Below, in pieces: positions 45,234-53,948 of a stretch of DNA of 64,000 nt. The position numbers were made by a program, and so were the translations under genes. The stretch's first letter is position 1, and each line of letters starts with the position of its first letter. The notes under the pieces are model-generated. The model was not told the origin of the DNA. It saw only the letters and a program-made list of their open reading frames with translations, and ran no database searches. Origin of the DNA: Aliirhizobium wenxiniae (GTDB lineage: Bacteria; Pseudomonadota; Alphaproteobacteria; Rhizobiales; Rhizobiaceae); the NCBI RefSeq assembly GCF_019511445.1, contig NZ_JAEUAN010000014.1, positions 62,001-126,000 on the forward strand. Reading direction: 5' to 3'.

Positions 45234-45808
45234 TCTTCTTCGCCGCCGATGCGGGTTCGCTTTGTCGCTTAAAGTAGCCTCGTCCAGCGTAATGTCGGGG
45301 GCCGATTAAGGTTTCTCCAGCTTGACGATAGCGCTTTTTGTCCTGATGTCCCGATGTACTCTGAAACCTGCCCAAATGCCTCATTGTCCAAGATATCTAA
45401 GACAGAGGTCATGGATAGTGGTGCGTCCAGTCATAATCCGTCGCCGCGTCTTCTCACCCGTTATGCACTATTTTCCATCCATTTCTCTCAAATTTTAATA
45501 AGTGATGTCATCTGCCCGCGGGTTGTGCGCCGGGCGATCCGCCAGTGTACGAAAGAGCGGGTCGAGACCTCTTCAGCGAGACAAAGGAAGATGTTCGAGA
45601 ATGGTTGCCAGCAGACGCTGAAACGGATTGTGGATTTCACAGGCAACGAGATAGCGACCAAAAACTGAGATTTATACGTCCCTAACGTACTTAAAACTTC
45701 GGACGAGATGGAAGCGAAGCGACATCGGATCACAGGTTCTGATCCCATCACGACCCTAACTTCAGATGACCGCCGCAAAGAATCGCGCCGGTCGTCCGTT
45801 TTCGGGCT
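45234..45808. other. 575-nt gap without a supported gene
   Basis: Short open frames exist on both strands (for example 45354-45668 plus and 45488-45778 minus) but they overlap each other, lack ribosome sites and resemble no family I know. The only structured feature is T-arm-like repeat copy C at 45726-45755. Confidence 0.4.
45726..45755 (+). repeat. T-arm-like 30-nt repeat, copy C
   Basis: This copy matches copy A at 16 consecutive bases (GGTTCTGATCCCATCA, 45735-45750) and at 25 of 30 positions overall. It lies 54 nt beyond the stop codon of the convergent alpha/beta hydrolase gene, and is the only copy not next to a vapC gene. Confidence 0.55.
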
Positions 45809-46789
45809 CTAGGTTCGAACGAATGCCAGAAGATCCTGGTTCAGCACATCTGCATTCACCGTCAGCATGCCGTGCGAGAAGCCGGGATAGGTCTTGAGCT
45901 GGCCGTTCTTCAGAAGCTTGGCCGACTTCAGTGCGGAATCTGCGATCGGAACGATCTGGTCGTCTTCGCCGTGAAGGACCAGCGTCGGCACGGTGATCGC
46001 CTTCAGGTCGTCCGTCTGGTCGGTTTCGGAGAAGGCCTTGATGCCGTCATAATGAGCCTTTGCGCCGCCCATCATGCCCTGACGCCACCAATTCTGGATC
46101 ACGCCTTCCTGCACCTTGGCGCCGTCACGGTTGAAGGCGTAGAACGGACCGGCCGGAACATCGCGGAAGAACTGGGCGCGGTTGGCGGCGAGCGCCGAGC
46201 GGAAGCCGTCGAACACTTCGATCGGCAGGCCTTCCGGGTTTGCTTCGGTCTTCAGCATCAGCGGCGGAACGGCGGAGACGAGAACGGCCTTGGCAACGCG
46301 GCCGGCCTTCTGGCCGTGCCTGGCGACATAGCGGGCAACTTCGCCGCCGCCGGTGGAGTGGCCGATATGGACTGCATTCTTCAGATCCAGATGTTCGACG
46401 ACGGCGAATGCGTCGGCTGCATAATGGTCCATGTCGTGACCTTCCGCCACCTGGGCCGAGCGGCCATGACCACGGCGGTCATGGGCGACTACGCGATAAC
46501 CCTTGGAGAGGAAGAACAGCATCTGTGCGTCCCAGTCGTCCGACGACAGCGGCCAGCCGTGGTGGAAGACGATCGGCTGAGCGTTCTTCGGACCCCAGTC
46601 CTTGTAGATTATTTCAACGCCGTCCTTGGTGGTCACATAAGCCATGGTCTTGTTTCCTTCAGTGGAATGTTTGAGGGATGCAGCACGTGCCGCTGATCCG
46701 AGCCCGGCCGGAAGGGTCGCGTAAGCTGCGGCCGCTGCTCCGCTGATAAGTGCGTTGCGGCGGGTTAGGTAAGGTAAGGTTTCAGTCAT
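45809..46789 (-). CDS. Alpha/beta hydrolase (non-heme chloroperoxidase/arylesterase type) with Tat-like leader
   Basis: This 326-residue hydrolase has its nucleophile Ser145 in 'HIGHSTGGGEVARY', the acid in 'LHGEDDQIVPI' and His in 'PGFSHGMLTV'. 'HHGWPLSSDDWDAQM' and 'AHDRRGHGRS' are typical of the cofactor-free haloperoxidase/esterase group. Residues 8-38 look like a twin-arginine leader (Arg10-Arg11, then an Ala-rich stretch). The usual 278-residue cytosolic form would begin at the internal ATG at 46645, which has its own AAGGA ribosome site 9 nt upstream, so two products are possible. The AraC gene upstream on the same strand may regulate it. Confidence 0.9.
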   Translation of the reverse strand: MTETLPYLTRRNALISGAAAAAYATLPAGLGSAARAASLKHSTEGNKTMAYVTTKDGVEIIYKDWGPKNAQPIVFHHGWPLSSDDWDAQMLFFLSKGYRVVAHDRRGHGRSAQVAEGHDMDHYAADAFAVVEHLDLKNAVHIGHSTGGGEVARYVARHGQKAGRVAKAVLVSAVPPLMLKTEANPEGLPIEVFDGFRSALAANRAQFFRDVPAGPFYAFNRDGAKVQEGVIQNWWRQGMMGGAKAHYDGIKAFSETDQTDDLKAITVPTLVLHGEDDQIVPIADSALKSAKLLKNGQLKTYPGFSHGMLTVNADVLNQDLLAFVRT

Positions 46790-46927
46790 TTTCGCGTCCT
46801 GCGATCTGAGCCTTTCTGTCTGCTGAGCTAGGGTGCCGCACCCTTATGCTGATCGCCGCGCTTTATTTATTGGATCGAACGGATGAAACTTGGATTTTAC
46901 CGACGTCGAGGAGAAGAGTCCGCTCTG

Positions 46928-47797
46928 CTAACGCGAGCTCTTACGCCATTGGGCAGGGGTCATGCCAAGTTTAGCTGTGAACATCCGGGTCAAATGGGCC
47001 TGGTCGCAAAAGCCGCAGAGAAACGCAACTTCGGCAATCGTGATGTTGGTCGATCGGAGAAGCTCTTTGGCTTTTTCTACCCGTTTCAAGATCACCCAGC
47101 GATAAGGCGGGTGGCCTGTCGAAAGCCTGAACGCCCTTGTAAAGTATCCCTGGGATAGACCGCATGCTGCGGCAACCGCAGCTAACGGCAGATCGGCAGC
47201 AAGATCAGCCTCCAGCATTTCCAATGCTCGCTTCTTTTGCCACGGAGCGAGAGAACCCTGGACGGGTGTTCTAATGCTCGTGTTGCCATAGGTTGCGCAC
47301 AGGTGGAACGTCAGAATAGCTGCAACATGGTCCTGAAACAGCCGCATTGCACCACGCGGATCGCTGAGGACAGGGAGGCAGACACGAACCAGTCCTCGAA
47401 CGATATCATCTTCGATGTCTTTGCCGGGGGCTGCGTGCAGTGTGTCGATATGCTTACCGCCCAAGTCCTCTTCGTAAGCAGTCAATGCGGCGCGAGGTAT
47501 GTGAAAGCCGAGACCATCAAAACAGGATTTCATGTCGGCCAGCCATGTCCGCCGATGATCATAGATGGTGAAATTACCGCTCTTTGAGCGCTTGGTGTCC
47601 ACTTTCTTTCCATCGACCCAAAGATCACCGTCGTAATCAAGAAGATTGAAGGCAAGGAAGAACGCGTCTTCATGGACGGGCGGATCGATGACCCCGTGTC
47701 CGGGTGTCATGCAAGACAGCCTTGCCATCGAAATCTCGGACTTCCCGAACACTGGAGCGATCACGACATCCTGTTGCTTGGCGCGAAAATACTCCAT
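46928..47797 (-). CDS. AraC family transcriptional regulator
   Basis: This is a regulator of about 289 residues. The C-terminal AraC/XylS DNA-binding domain is complete: first helix-turn-helix 'LAAVAAACGLSQGYFTRAFR', second 'ITIAEVAFLCGFCDQAHLTR' with ending 'FTAKLGMTPAQWRKSS'. The N-terminal 170 residues form an effector domain without a named motif. The frame is open upstream to a GTG at 47914; the ATG at 47797 is chosen because it is the first ATG, though neither start has a clear ribosome site. It lies 138 nt upstream of the hydrolase gene on the same strand. Confidence 0.85.
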   Translation of the reverse strand: MEYFRAKQQDVVIAPVFGKSEISMARLSCMTPGHGVIDPPVHEDAFFLAFNLLDYDGDLWVDGKKVDTKRSKSGNFTIYDHRRTWLADMKSCFDGLGFHIPRAALTAYEEDLGGKHIDTLHAAPGKDIEDDIVRGLVRVCLPVLSDPRGAMRLFQDHVAAILTFHLCATYGNTSIRTPVQGSLAPWQKKRALEMLEADLAADLPLAAVAAACGLSQGYFTRAFRLSTGHPPYRWVILKRVEKAKELLRSTNITIAEVAFLCGFCDQAHLTRMFTAKLGMTPAQWRKSSR

Positions 47798-48198
47798 GCT
47801 TTGATTGCTGACGAGGGCCGTGGTCACGGAATCTGGTCTCTGGCTCGAATTGATAAATCGCAAATCTGATCGAGTAATATCATTCCATGCGCCTACGAAA
47901 AGAGCCCAGATCACGATAAATGCGTGATCTCTATTGGCCCGATAAAGATACGGCCAAGCTCGTAGATCCGATACTCGACGCCACGCAGCCGCAGGATCCG
48001 CGATTGAATGGGTAATTCGTCGGGATGAAAGCTTGGTATCTCGGAAACATGATCATTTCGCGCACGCAGCTCGATGCCGTAAATCCAACGACGCATTGGA
48101 ACGATTTCAGAGCCTTCGAAATCCCGCTGAACGGATTTTAGGTTCGTATCCGCTCAAGAGCTTAAGCTATCAGCGCTCGAAAGCTCCTCGCTGGAGGT
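47798..48198. other. Gap between AraC and the second vapBC
   Basis: It holds the possible 5' extension of the AraC gene (to 47914), a palindrome-rich stretch and T-arm-like repeat copy D. No further gene is supported; a 61-codon minus-strand frame at 47911-48096 has no family resemblance. Confidence 0.4.
48132..48161 (+). repeat. T-arm-like 30-nt repeat, copy D
   Basis: It lies 37 nt past the stop codon of the minus-strand vapC at 48199. Positions 1-5 (CGGAT) and 17-21 (ATCCG) are perfectly complementary, giving a small hairpin with an 11-nt loop. It shares TCCGCTCAAGA with copy B. Confidence 0.55.
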
Positions 48199-48582
48199 CT
48201 AGTGAGGAGTATTCGCAGAAGGATATAGTGCCGCGCCAACCTTCTGAGCCGCAGCCGTCAGACGTTTATCTCTCGTCCACAAGCTCGATCGGCGATCGAG
48301 GAGGGTTGAAGTCAACAGATGTGCATCGGTATAGCCGATCCCCATGCTGAATACCGAATAGCGGTCGATGACGGTCATTACCTCTGCATGGGTCGCGACC
48401 ACTGCCTCACGCTGAGCTCCAAGAAACGTTAATACCGCATCCCTATCACGCAGACTGCCTAGAGCCAGTTCGCCGATAACGAAAGGGTGGCAAAGTAACC
48501 GATCATCTCCGATGATTTTAGTCAGCTCCGAGTCGCCGTGTCGAAAATGATCCATCCAGATCGAGCTATCGACAAGGATCAC
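48199..48582 (-). CDS. vapC: Toxin VapC (PIN-domain ribonuclease), second locus
   Basis: This 127-residue PIN nuclease has the acidic set Asp5 ('ILVDSSIWMDHF'), Glu38 ('FVIGELALGSL'), Asp86 ('GIGYTDAHLL') and Asp105 ('LWTRDKRL'). It belongs to a different VapC subgroup from the copy at 18451 ('MILVDSSIWMDHFR' type). Its start overlaps the vapB stop by 4 nt. The pair appears intact. Confidence 0.94.
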   Translation of the reverse strand: MILVDSSIWMDHFRHGDSELTKIIGDDRLLCHPFVIGELALGSLRDRDAVLTFLGAQREAVVATHAEVMTVIDRYSVFSMGIGYTDAHLLTSTLLDRRSSLWTRDKRLTAAAQKVGAALYPSANTPH

Positions 48583-48779
48583 TTGCTCACTTCGCTCCGG
48601 CGGCGAGGCGCTAAGTTGGCCTCGGGCATAGTGCCGCCAAGGGCGATCAGCCGTTTGCCGGATTCGACGCGTACCAAAGTCTCGAGTGCTTGACGCACGA
48701 GAGCCGCCGTTTCCTTTGTGCCTGTAAGGGACTTGGCCCGTTCCATGAGGTTGTCGTCAAGATTAATAGTAGATCGCAT
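48579..48779 (-). CDS. vapB: Antitoxin VapB, ribbon-helix-helix type
   Basis: This 66-residue antitoxin is of the DUF2191/VapB ribbon-helix-helix group. 'MRSTINLDDNLMERAKSLTG' is the DNA-binding strand-helix, and the C-terminal basic tail ('ANLAPRRRSEVSK') would contact the toxin. AGGAG precedes the ATG by 8 nt. It probably represses its own promoter through the palindrome at 48810-48823. Confidence 0.92.
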   Translation of the reverse strand: MRSTINLDDNLMERAKSLTGTKETAALVRQALETLVRVESGKRLIALGGTMPEANLAPRRRSEVSK

Positions 48780-48809
48780 AGGCAGCTCCTAAATGGTGAC
48801 ACGCCCATA

Positions 48810-48823
48810 GCACCAATTGGTGC
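48810..48823. promoter_or_regulatory. vapBC operator palindrome
   Basis: GCACCAATTGGTGC is a perfect 14-bp palindrome 31 nt upstream of vapB, positioned over the likely promoter. Antitoxin binding is inferred from location. The rest of the gap to 49104 holds no gene; it is where the divergent promoters of vapBC and the hybrid kinase must lie. Confidence 0.55.
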
Positions 48824-49104
48824 AATAATCTACGCCTCTCGAGCTGCTCGTTGCCACCAGGCCCATCTCGGGTCGCCGCTCGATCCCCATCGAGACCTAG
48901 TGCTTTGCCACCCCTCCGGTCTTTAGTCTGCCGGCCTATTTACAGATGAGCTGAACTGCCGTTGGATGTATGAGCGCTGCCATCCCCTCGGTCGGGACAG
49001 ATAGCCAAGACAGCCCTGGCTTTGACGAGATCAATGTTCGACAATTCCATCCGCATTGCCTATGACGCATAAACGTCCGCCAGTTTTACTTGCCCGAGAT
49101 CCCC

Positions 49105-52100
49105 ATGAACAAAAATTCCCCATCCCACCTGTCAAATGGCGTCCTCGGGCTCGATTACGGCGTAGCTCTCGGATTGGTCGGAACTCTCGTCTTTTTCGTG
49201 ATAAGCGGGCTGGTGTCGTTCTATAATCTCCAGGCTTTGGATGATGGCAATCAACGTATCGTCCGAACTCACGTTGCAATTGTGGCGCTCGACGAATTGC
49301 TGTCGCGGGTTCAGGATGCTGAGACAGGCCAACGCGGCTTTCTTTTAACCTTCAACGATAGCTATCTCGGGCCATACAATGCCGCGCTGCAGGCAATACC
49401 CGTCAAGTTCGATGACATAGACCGACTAACGGCTGACAATTCTGGGCAAGGGCAGCGGCTCGCGACGTTGAAACGGCGTGTCGCTGGCAAGCTCGATGAG
49501 TTGCAGCAAACGATTGACCTGAGACGCAGCCAGGGGCTGGATGCCGCAATGGCAATCGTGAATACCGACCGTGGTAAGGAGGAGATGGACGCGATCCGGG
49601 CGCAGATTGCCGCTATGGCGCAACGCGAGGGCGAGGCCCGTGTCCAGCGGATTGCCGAAATGAAGAGCGCCCAGCAAACCGCACTCGCGAGCACGATATT
49701 ATCTGGCCTGCTTGGTGTTATGCTAACCATGGCCATCGGTTTCCTGATCCGGCGCGCGACGTTTGCCCGCCGGCGCGACGACTGGCTGCAATCCGGCCAG
49801 GTCGAGCTCGCGGCCGCTATGATGGGCGACCAGCCGATCGAGCAATTGGGCAACAGCATCTTGGAGTTCCTGGTGCGATACGTCGGCGGTGTCGCGGGGG
49901 CAGCATTCGTCGGGACCGGCGACGAGTTTCAGCGTGTGGCGGCTTACGGTGTGCCTGACGCGACGACTGTACCCGCCCGCTTCCGTCAGCGCGAGGGACT
50001 TTTGGGTCAGGCAGCGGCGGAAGGTCGGCCTATGGTGTTCGGTGAGGTTCCGGACGGCTATCTTACTTTCGGCTCGGCGCTCGGCCAACACAAACCCGGT
50101 CACATCGCGATCTTCCCCGGCGTAGTTGATGGCGACGTCAATTCGGTGATTGAAATCGGCTTTCTGCGCGCCGTCGACCCGCGTGTCGAGACCTTTCTCG
50201 CGCGGGCGTCCGAAGCCGTTGCGATTGCCGTGCGTTCTGCCACTTATCGAAGCGAATTGCAGAACCTACTAGAGGAAACACAGCGCCAGTCCGAAGAGCT
50301 TCAGACGCAGAGCGAAGAACTGCGGGTGTCCAACGAAGAGCTTGAAGAGCAAGGTCGTGCGCTGAAAGAATCCCAGACACGCCTGGAGCAGCAACAGGCC
50401 GAACTCGAGCAGACAAATTCACAGCTTGAACAGCAGACGCAAGAGCTGGAAGCGCAGCGCGATAATCTCGAACGTGTCAATGCCTCGGTCGAGCTCAAAG
50501 CAAGAGAACTGGAGCAAGCGAGCCAGTACAAGTCGGATTTCCTCGCCAACATGTCGCATGAACTCAGGACGCCACTCAATTCGTCGCTAATCCTTGCCAA
50601 GTTGCTGGCCGACAATCCAGATGACAACCTCACGGCCGACCAAGTCAAGTATGCCCAGACTATCCAGTCCTCGGGCAATGACCTCCTTAATCTGATCAAT
50701 GACATCCTTGACCTCTCCAAGATCGAGGCAGGCCATGTCGAAATCAGGCCCGAGGCTGTGGTCGTGGAACGCGTCGCCAATAACCTTCGCCAGATGTTCC
50801 AACCGCTGGCGACTGATAAAAATCTCGATTTCGCCGTTGAACTCGCTGCGGATATTCCTGTCGCGATCGAGACGGATCCGCTCCGGTTGGAGCAGGTGCT
50901 GAAGAACTTGCTTTCGAACGCCATTAAGTTCACCGGTTCGGGACGTGTGACATTGTCGATTGAGCCCGCGGGCGTGGGACGCATCTCCTTTGCCGTGACG
51001 GACACAGGCATCGGGATTGCCGCCGATCAACAACAACGGATTTTTGATGCATTCCACCAAGCCGACAGCACAATCAGCAGACGATATGGCGGGACAGGCT
51101 TGGGCCTATCCATTTCACGCCAGCTTGTGCGGCTACTTGGCGGCTCCATCGATCTTACCAGCCGGCCAGGACAAGGCAGCACGTTTACGGTGACTGTGCC
51201 GGAGGCCTATGATCCGTCTTTTGTCGTGCCGAGGGATACGACACCTCGTGTTGACCCAGTGACAGTTGGAACGCAGCCTCCGGTTGGACCAGAACGTCAC
51301 CATCCTGCTCGACCGGCGCCTACCGTCGAAGACGACCGCGCCTCTTTGAGCAGCACCAAGAGGGTTCTTCTCGTGATCGAAGACGACGCGTCCTTCGCGG
51401 CGATCGTCAGGGACCTCTCACGAGAAATGGGCTTCCAGTCTCTGGTTGCCGGCACAGCTGAAGAAGCACTGCGCCTTGCAAAGGAATATAAGCCAAGCGC
51501 CGTCGTTCTCGATGTCGGCCTTCCCGACCAGTCCGGCCTTGCGGTCCTCGATCGCCTGAAGCACGACGTTGAGACCCGACATATTCCGATCCACATGATC
51601 TCGGCTGAAGATCATACGGAGACCGCCTTCTCGCTGGGCGCGGTCGGGTACGCAGTCAAGCCGGTCATGCGAGAACAACTGGTCGAAGTGCTCGAAAAGC
51701 TGGAAGACAAGCTGTCCCAGAATGTGCGTCGCATTCTCATCGTGGAGGACGATCCTGTACAAAGCGATGCCGTCGCGAGACTTCTAGGTTCGCGTGGTGT
51801 GGAGACGGTGACGGCGGGGACGGCGGCCGAGTGCCTGGAACTGCTCAAGGACCAGACATTTGATTGCATGGTGCTCGATCTCGCGCTGCCCGACGCCTCA
51901 GGGTATTCGCTGCTTGAAACTCTGAGCCAGGAAAGCGCCTACGCTTTTCCACCGGTGATTGTTTACACGGGCCGTGAGCTTTCCCAGGACGACGAGCAGC
52001 GACTGAGGCGCTACTCAAAGTCCATCATCATCAAAGGCGCCAAGTCTCCAGAGCGCCTGCTAGATGAGGTGAGCCTCTTTTTGCACCAGGTTATCGCAGA

Positions 52101-52545
52101 GCTACCGGACGAGCAGCAGAAGATGATCCGCAAGGCGCGAAACCGCGATTCCATTCTCGAGGGCCGCCGCATTCTCGTCGTGGAAGATGATGTCCGCAAC
52201 GTGTATGCTTTGACCAACATCCTCGAACCCCGAGGCGCGATCGTCACGATTGCCCGCAACGGTCAGGAAGCAATCACTGCTTTGGAGAAAGCCTCCCAGC
52301 CTGATGCTTCCATGGTCGATCTCGTGTTAATGGACGTGATGATGCCGGTCATGGACGGTCTGACCGCAACGCGAGAAATCCGCAAGAACCCGGCCTGGAA
52401 GAAGCTGCCGATCCTGACGTTGACGGCGAAGGCGATGCCCGACGACCAGCAACGCTGCATTGAGGCGGGCGCCAACGACTACATGGCCAAGCCGCTCGAC
52501 GTGGAGAAGCTGTTGTCCCTGGTGCGGGTGTGGATGCCGAAATGA
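49105..52545 (+). CDS. Hybrid sensor histidine kinase: CHASE3-GAF-HisKA-HATPase with three receiver domains
   Basis: This 1146-residue membrane kinase has a first helix at about residues 18-40 and a periplasmic CHASE3 domain ('VQDAETGQRGFLLTF') to a second helix near 195-215. A GAF domain covers about 250-380, a Gln/Glu-rich coiled coil 385-475, then HisKA with phosphorylatable His in 'FLANMSHELRTPLN' and HATPase motifs 'LLSNAIKFTGSG', 'VTDTGIGIAAD' and 'GGTGLGLSI'. Three REC domains follow ('VVLDVGLPDQSG', 'MVLDLALPDASG', 'VLMDVMMPVMDG'). A TTG at 49090 is an alternative start. The three receivers and adjacent cheR/cheB suggest a phosphorelay that also uses glutamate methylation. The signal is unknown. 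Confidence 0.93.
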   Translation: MNKNSPSHLSNGVLGLDYGVALGLVGTLVFFVISGLVSFYNLQALDDGNQRIVRTHVAIVALDELLSRVQDAETGQRGFLLTFNDSYLGPYNAALQAIPVKFDDIDRLTADNSGQGQRLATLKRRVAGKLDELQQTIDLRRSQGLDAAMAIVNTDRGKEEMDAIRAQIAAMAQREGEARVQRIAEMKSAQQTALASTILSGLLGVMLTMAIGFLIRRATFARRRDDWLQSGQVELAAAMMGDQPIEQLGNSILEFLVRYVGGVAGAAFVGTGDEFQRVAAYGVPDATTVPARFRQREGLLGQAAAEGRPMVFGEVPDGYLTFGSALGQHKPGHIAIFPGVVDGDVNSVIEIGFLRAVDPRVETFLARASEAVAIAVRSATYRSELQNLLEETQRQSEELQTQSEELRVSNEELEEQGRALKESQTRLEQQQAELEQTNSQLEQQTQELEAQRDNLERVNASVELKARELEQASQYKSDFLANMSHELRTPLNSSLILAKLLADNPDDNLTADQVKYAQTIQSSGNDLLNLINDILDLSKIEAGHVEIRPEAVVVERVANNLRQMFQPLATDKNLDFAVELAADIPVAIETDPLRLEQVLKNLLSNAIKFTGSGRVTLSIEPAGVGRISFAVTDTGIGIAADQQQRIFDAFHQADSTISRRYGGTGLGLSISRQLVRLLGGSIDLTSRPGQGSTFTVTVPEAYDPSFVVPRDTTPRVDPVTVGTQPPVGPERHHPARPAPTVEDDRASLSSTKRVLLVIEDDASFAAIVRDLSREMGFQSLVAGTAEEALRLAKEYKPSAVVLDVGLPDQSGLAVLDRLKHDVETRHIPIHMISAEDHTETAFSLGAVGYAVKPVMREQLVEVLEKLEDKLSQNVRRILIVEDDPVQSDAVARLLGSRGVETVTAGTAAECLELLKDQTFDCMVLDLALPDASGYSLLETLSQESAYAFPPVIVYTGRELSQDDEQRLRRYSKSIIIKGAKSPERLLDEVSLFLHQVIAELPDEQQKMIRKARNRDSILEGRRILVVEDDVRNVYALTNILEPRGAIVTIARNGQEAITALEKASQPDASMVDLVLMDVMMPVMDGLTATREIRKNPAWKKLPILTLTAKAMPDDQQRCIEAGANDYMAKPLDVEKLLSLVRVWMPK

Positions 52546-53384
52546 CCGGAGCGGAACCATCCGAGAAGGTCGAGGATATCGAGATCAGGCTGCTGTTGGA
52601 GGCGCTATTTCTCACCTACCACTACGACTTCCGCAACTATGCGATGGCCTCGATCAAGCGCCGGTTGCGGCAGGCTCAGCGGGCGCTTGGCTTTGCAACC
52701 ATTTCGGCCATGCAGGAACGTGTCCTCCACGATGCGTCCATGCTGCCTCGGCTTCTGGGTTACCTGACCGTTCAGGTCAGTGAGATGTTCCGGGATCCGA
52801 GCTATTTCAGGACACTTCGTGAAAGCGTTATTCCTCATCTGCGAACCTACCCCTCCTTGAAGGTCTGGATCGCGGGATGCAGCGGCGGCGAAGAGCTCTA
52901 TTCCATGGTCATTCTTTTCCGGGAGGAAGGTCTGGAAGAGCGCACGCTCTTTTATGCGACGGACATCAATGCCGAGGCGCTTGCCACGGCGGAAGCAGGT
53001 ATCTATGCATTGGACAGGGTGCAACTATTTACCCAGAACCATCGAAAGTCCGGCGGGAAATCGTCTCTGTCGGACTATTATCAGGCCGCCTATGGCCGGG
53101 CGTCCTTCGATAAGAGCCTGCGGCGCAACGTCGTGTTCTCGGACCACAGCCTGGTGACGGACTCAGTCTTTGCTGAGATGCACCTGATCTCCTGCCGCAA
53201 TGTGCTTATTTATTTCGATCGGGATTTGCAGGACCGCGCGATCGGGCTTTTTGATGCCTCAATGGTCAGGAAAGGCTTTCTAGGCCTCGGCTCTAAGGAA
53301 AGCCTGCGGTTCTCACGATACACCGACACATTCGACGAGTTTGCGCGGGAGGAGAAGATTTATCAGAAGAAAGGTCGGGGATGA
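52542..53384 (+). CDS. cheR: CheR-type glutamate methyltransferase
   Basis: This 280-residue SAM-dependent methyltransferase has an N-terminal helical CheR_N part ('YDFRNYAMASIKRRLRQAQR') and the SAM site 'VWIAGCSGGEELYSM', followed by 'FYATDINAEALATAEAGIY' and 'LISCRNVLIYFDRDLQ', all core CheR motifs. It overlaps the kinase stop (ATGA) and the cheB start. No chemoreceptor gene is present, so its target may be the hybrid kinase coiled coil or another protein. Confidence 0.93.
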   Translation: MTGAEPSEKVEDIEIRLLLEALFLTYHYDFRNYAMASIKRRLRQAQRALGFATISAMQERVLHDASMLPRLLGYLTVQVSEMFRDPSYFRTLRESVIPHLRTYPSLKVWIAGCSGGEELYSMVILFREEGLEERTLFYATDINAEALATAEAGIYALDRVQLFTQNHRKSGGKSSLSDYYQAAYGRASFDKSLRRNVVFSDHSLVTDSVFAEMHLISCRNVLIYFDRDLQDRAIGLFDASMVRKGFLGLGSKESLRFSRYTDTFDEFAREEKIYQKKGRG

Positions 53385-53941
53385 GTAGGTCGGAAGCCGT
53401 CGTCATCGGTGCATCGGCAGGTGCGTTGGAAGCGCTCTCGGCAATCCTCCCTGGATTGCCAGCGAGTTTCCCGCTACCGATTATGGTTGTCGTGCATATT
53501 CCTCCTGATCGACCAAGCGCACTGGCAGATCTGTTCGCTGCCAAGTGCCGAATGATTGTGAAAGAAGCTGAGGATAAGGAGCCTTTGCTCGCGGGCACCA
53601 TCTACTTTGCACCGCCGGACTATCACCTGCTCGTTGAAGTTGATAAGACAGTCGCGCTTTCCAGCGATGAACAGGTATTTTTCTCCCGTCCATCCATCGA
53701 CGTTCTGTTTGAAACCGCCGCAGATGCCTACCAGGAGAGGCTCATCGGAATTGTCCTTTCAGGTGCCAATAGCGATGGTGCAAATGGCCTGAGGGCTGTC
53801 ATGGGAGCAGGTGGCGTCGGATTGGTGCAGAATCCAGGCACGGCCTTCGCGGCGGCTATGCCAGAAGCCGCAGAAAAAATGAACCCTGGCGCCGACGCCA
53901 TGACACTTGCGGAAATCGCAGAATATTTGAAAAAGGTTTGA
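53381..53941 (+). CDS. cheB: CheB-type methylesterase without receiver domain
   Basis: This 186-residue protein consists only of the CheB catalytic domain. The triad is visible: Ser in 'VIGASAGALEAL', His in 'VVVHIPPDRPSAL' and Asp in 'SGANSDGANGLRAVMG'. The N-terminal receiver found in chemotaxis CheB is absent, so it cannot be switched on by direct phosphorylation. Together with CheR it should set the methylation state of a partner protein. It overlaps cheR by 4 nt and is followed after 7 nt by the REC-HWE kinase. Confidence 0.93.
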   Translation: MSRSEAVVIGASAGALEALSAILPGLPASFPLPIMVVVHIPPDRPSALADLFAAKCRMIVKEAEDKEPLLAGTIYFAPPDYHLLVEVDKTVALSSDEQVFFSRPSIDVLFETAADAYQERLIGIVLSGANSDGANGLRAVMGAGGVGLVQNPGTAFAAAMPEAAEKMNPGADAMTLAEIAEYLKKV

Positions 53942-53948
53942 GAAATTT

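Noticed and set aside
45354..45668. A 104-codon plus-strand frame after the sugar ABC operon
   Set aside because: It overlaps an equally long minus-strand frame, has no ribosome site and no family pattern.
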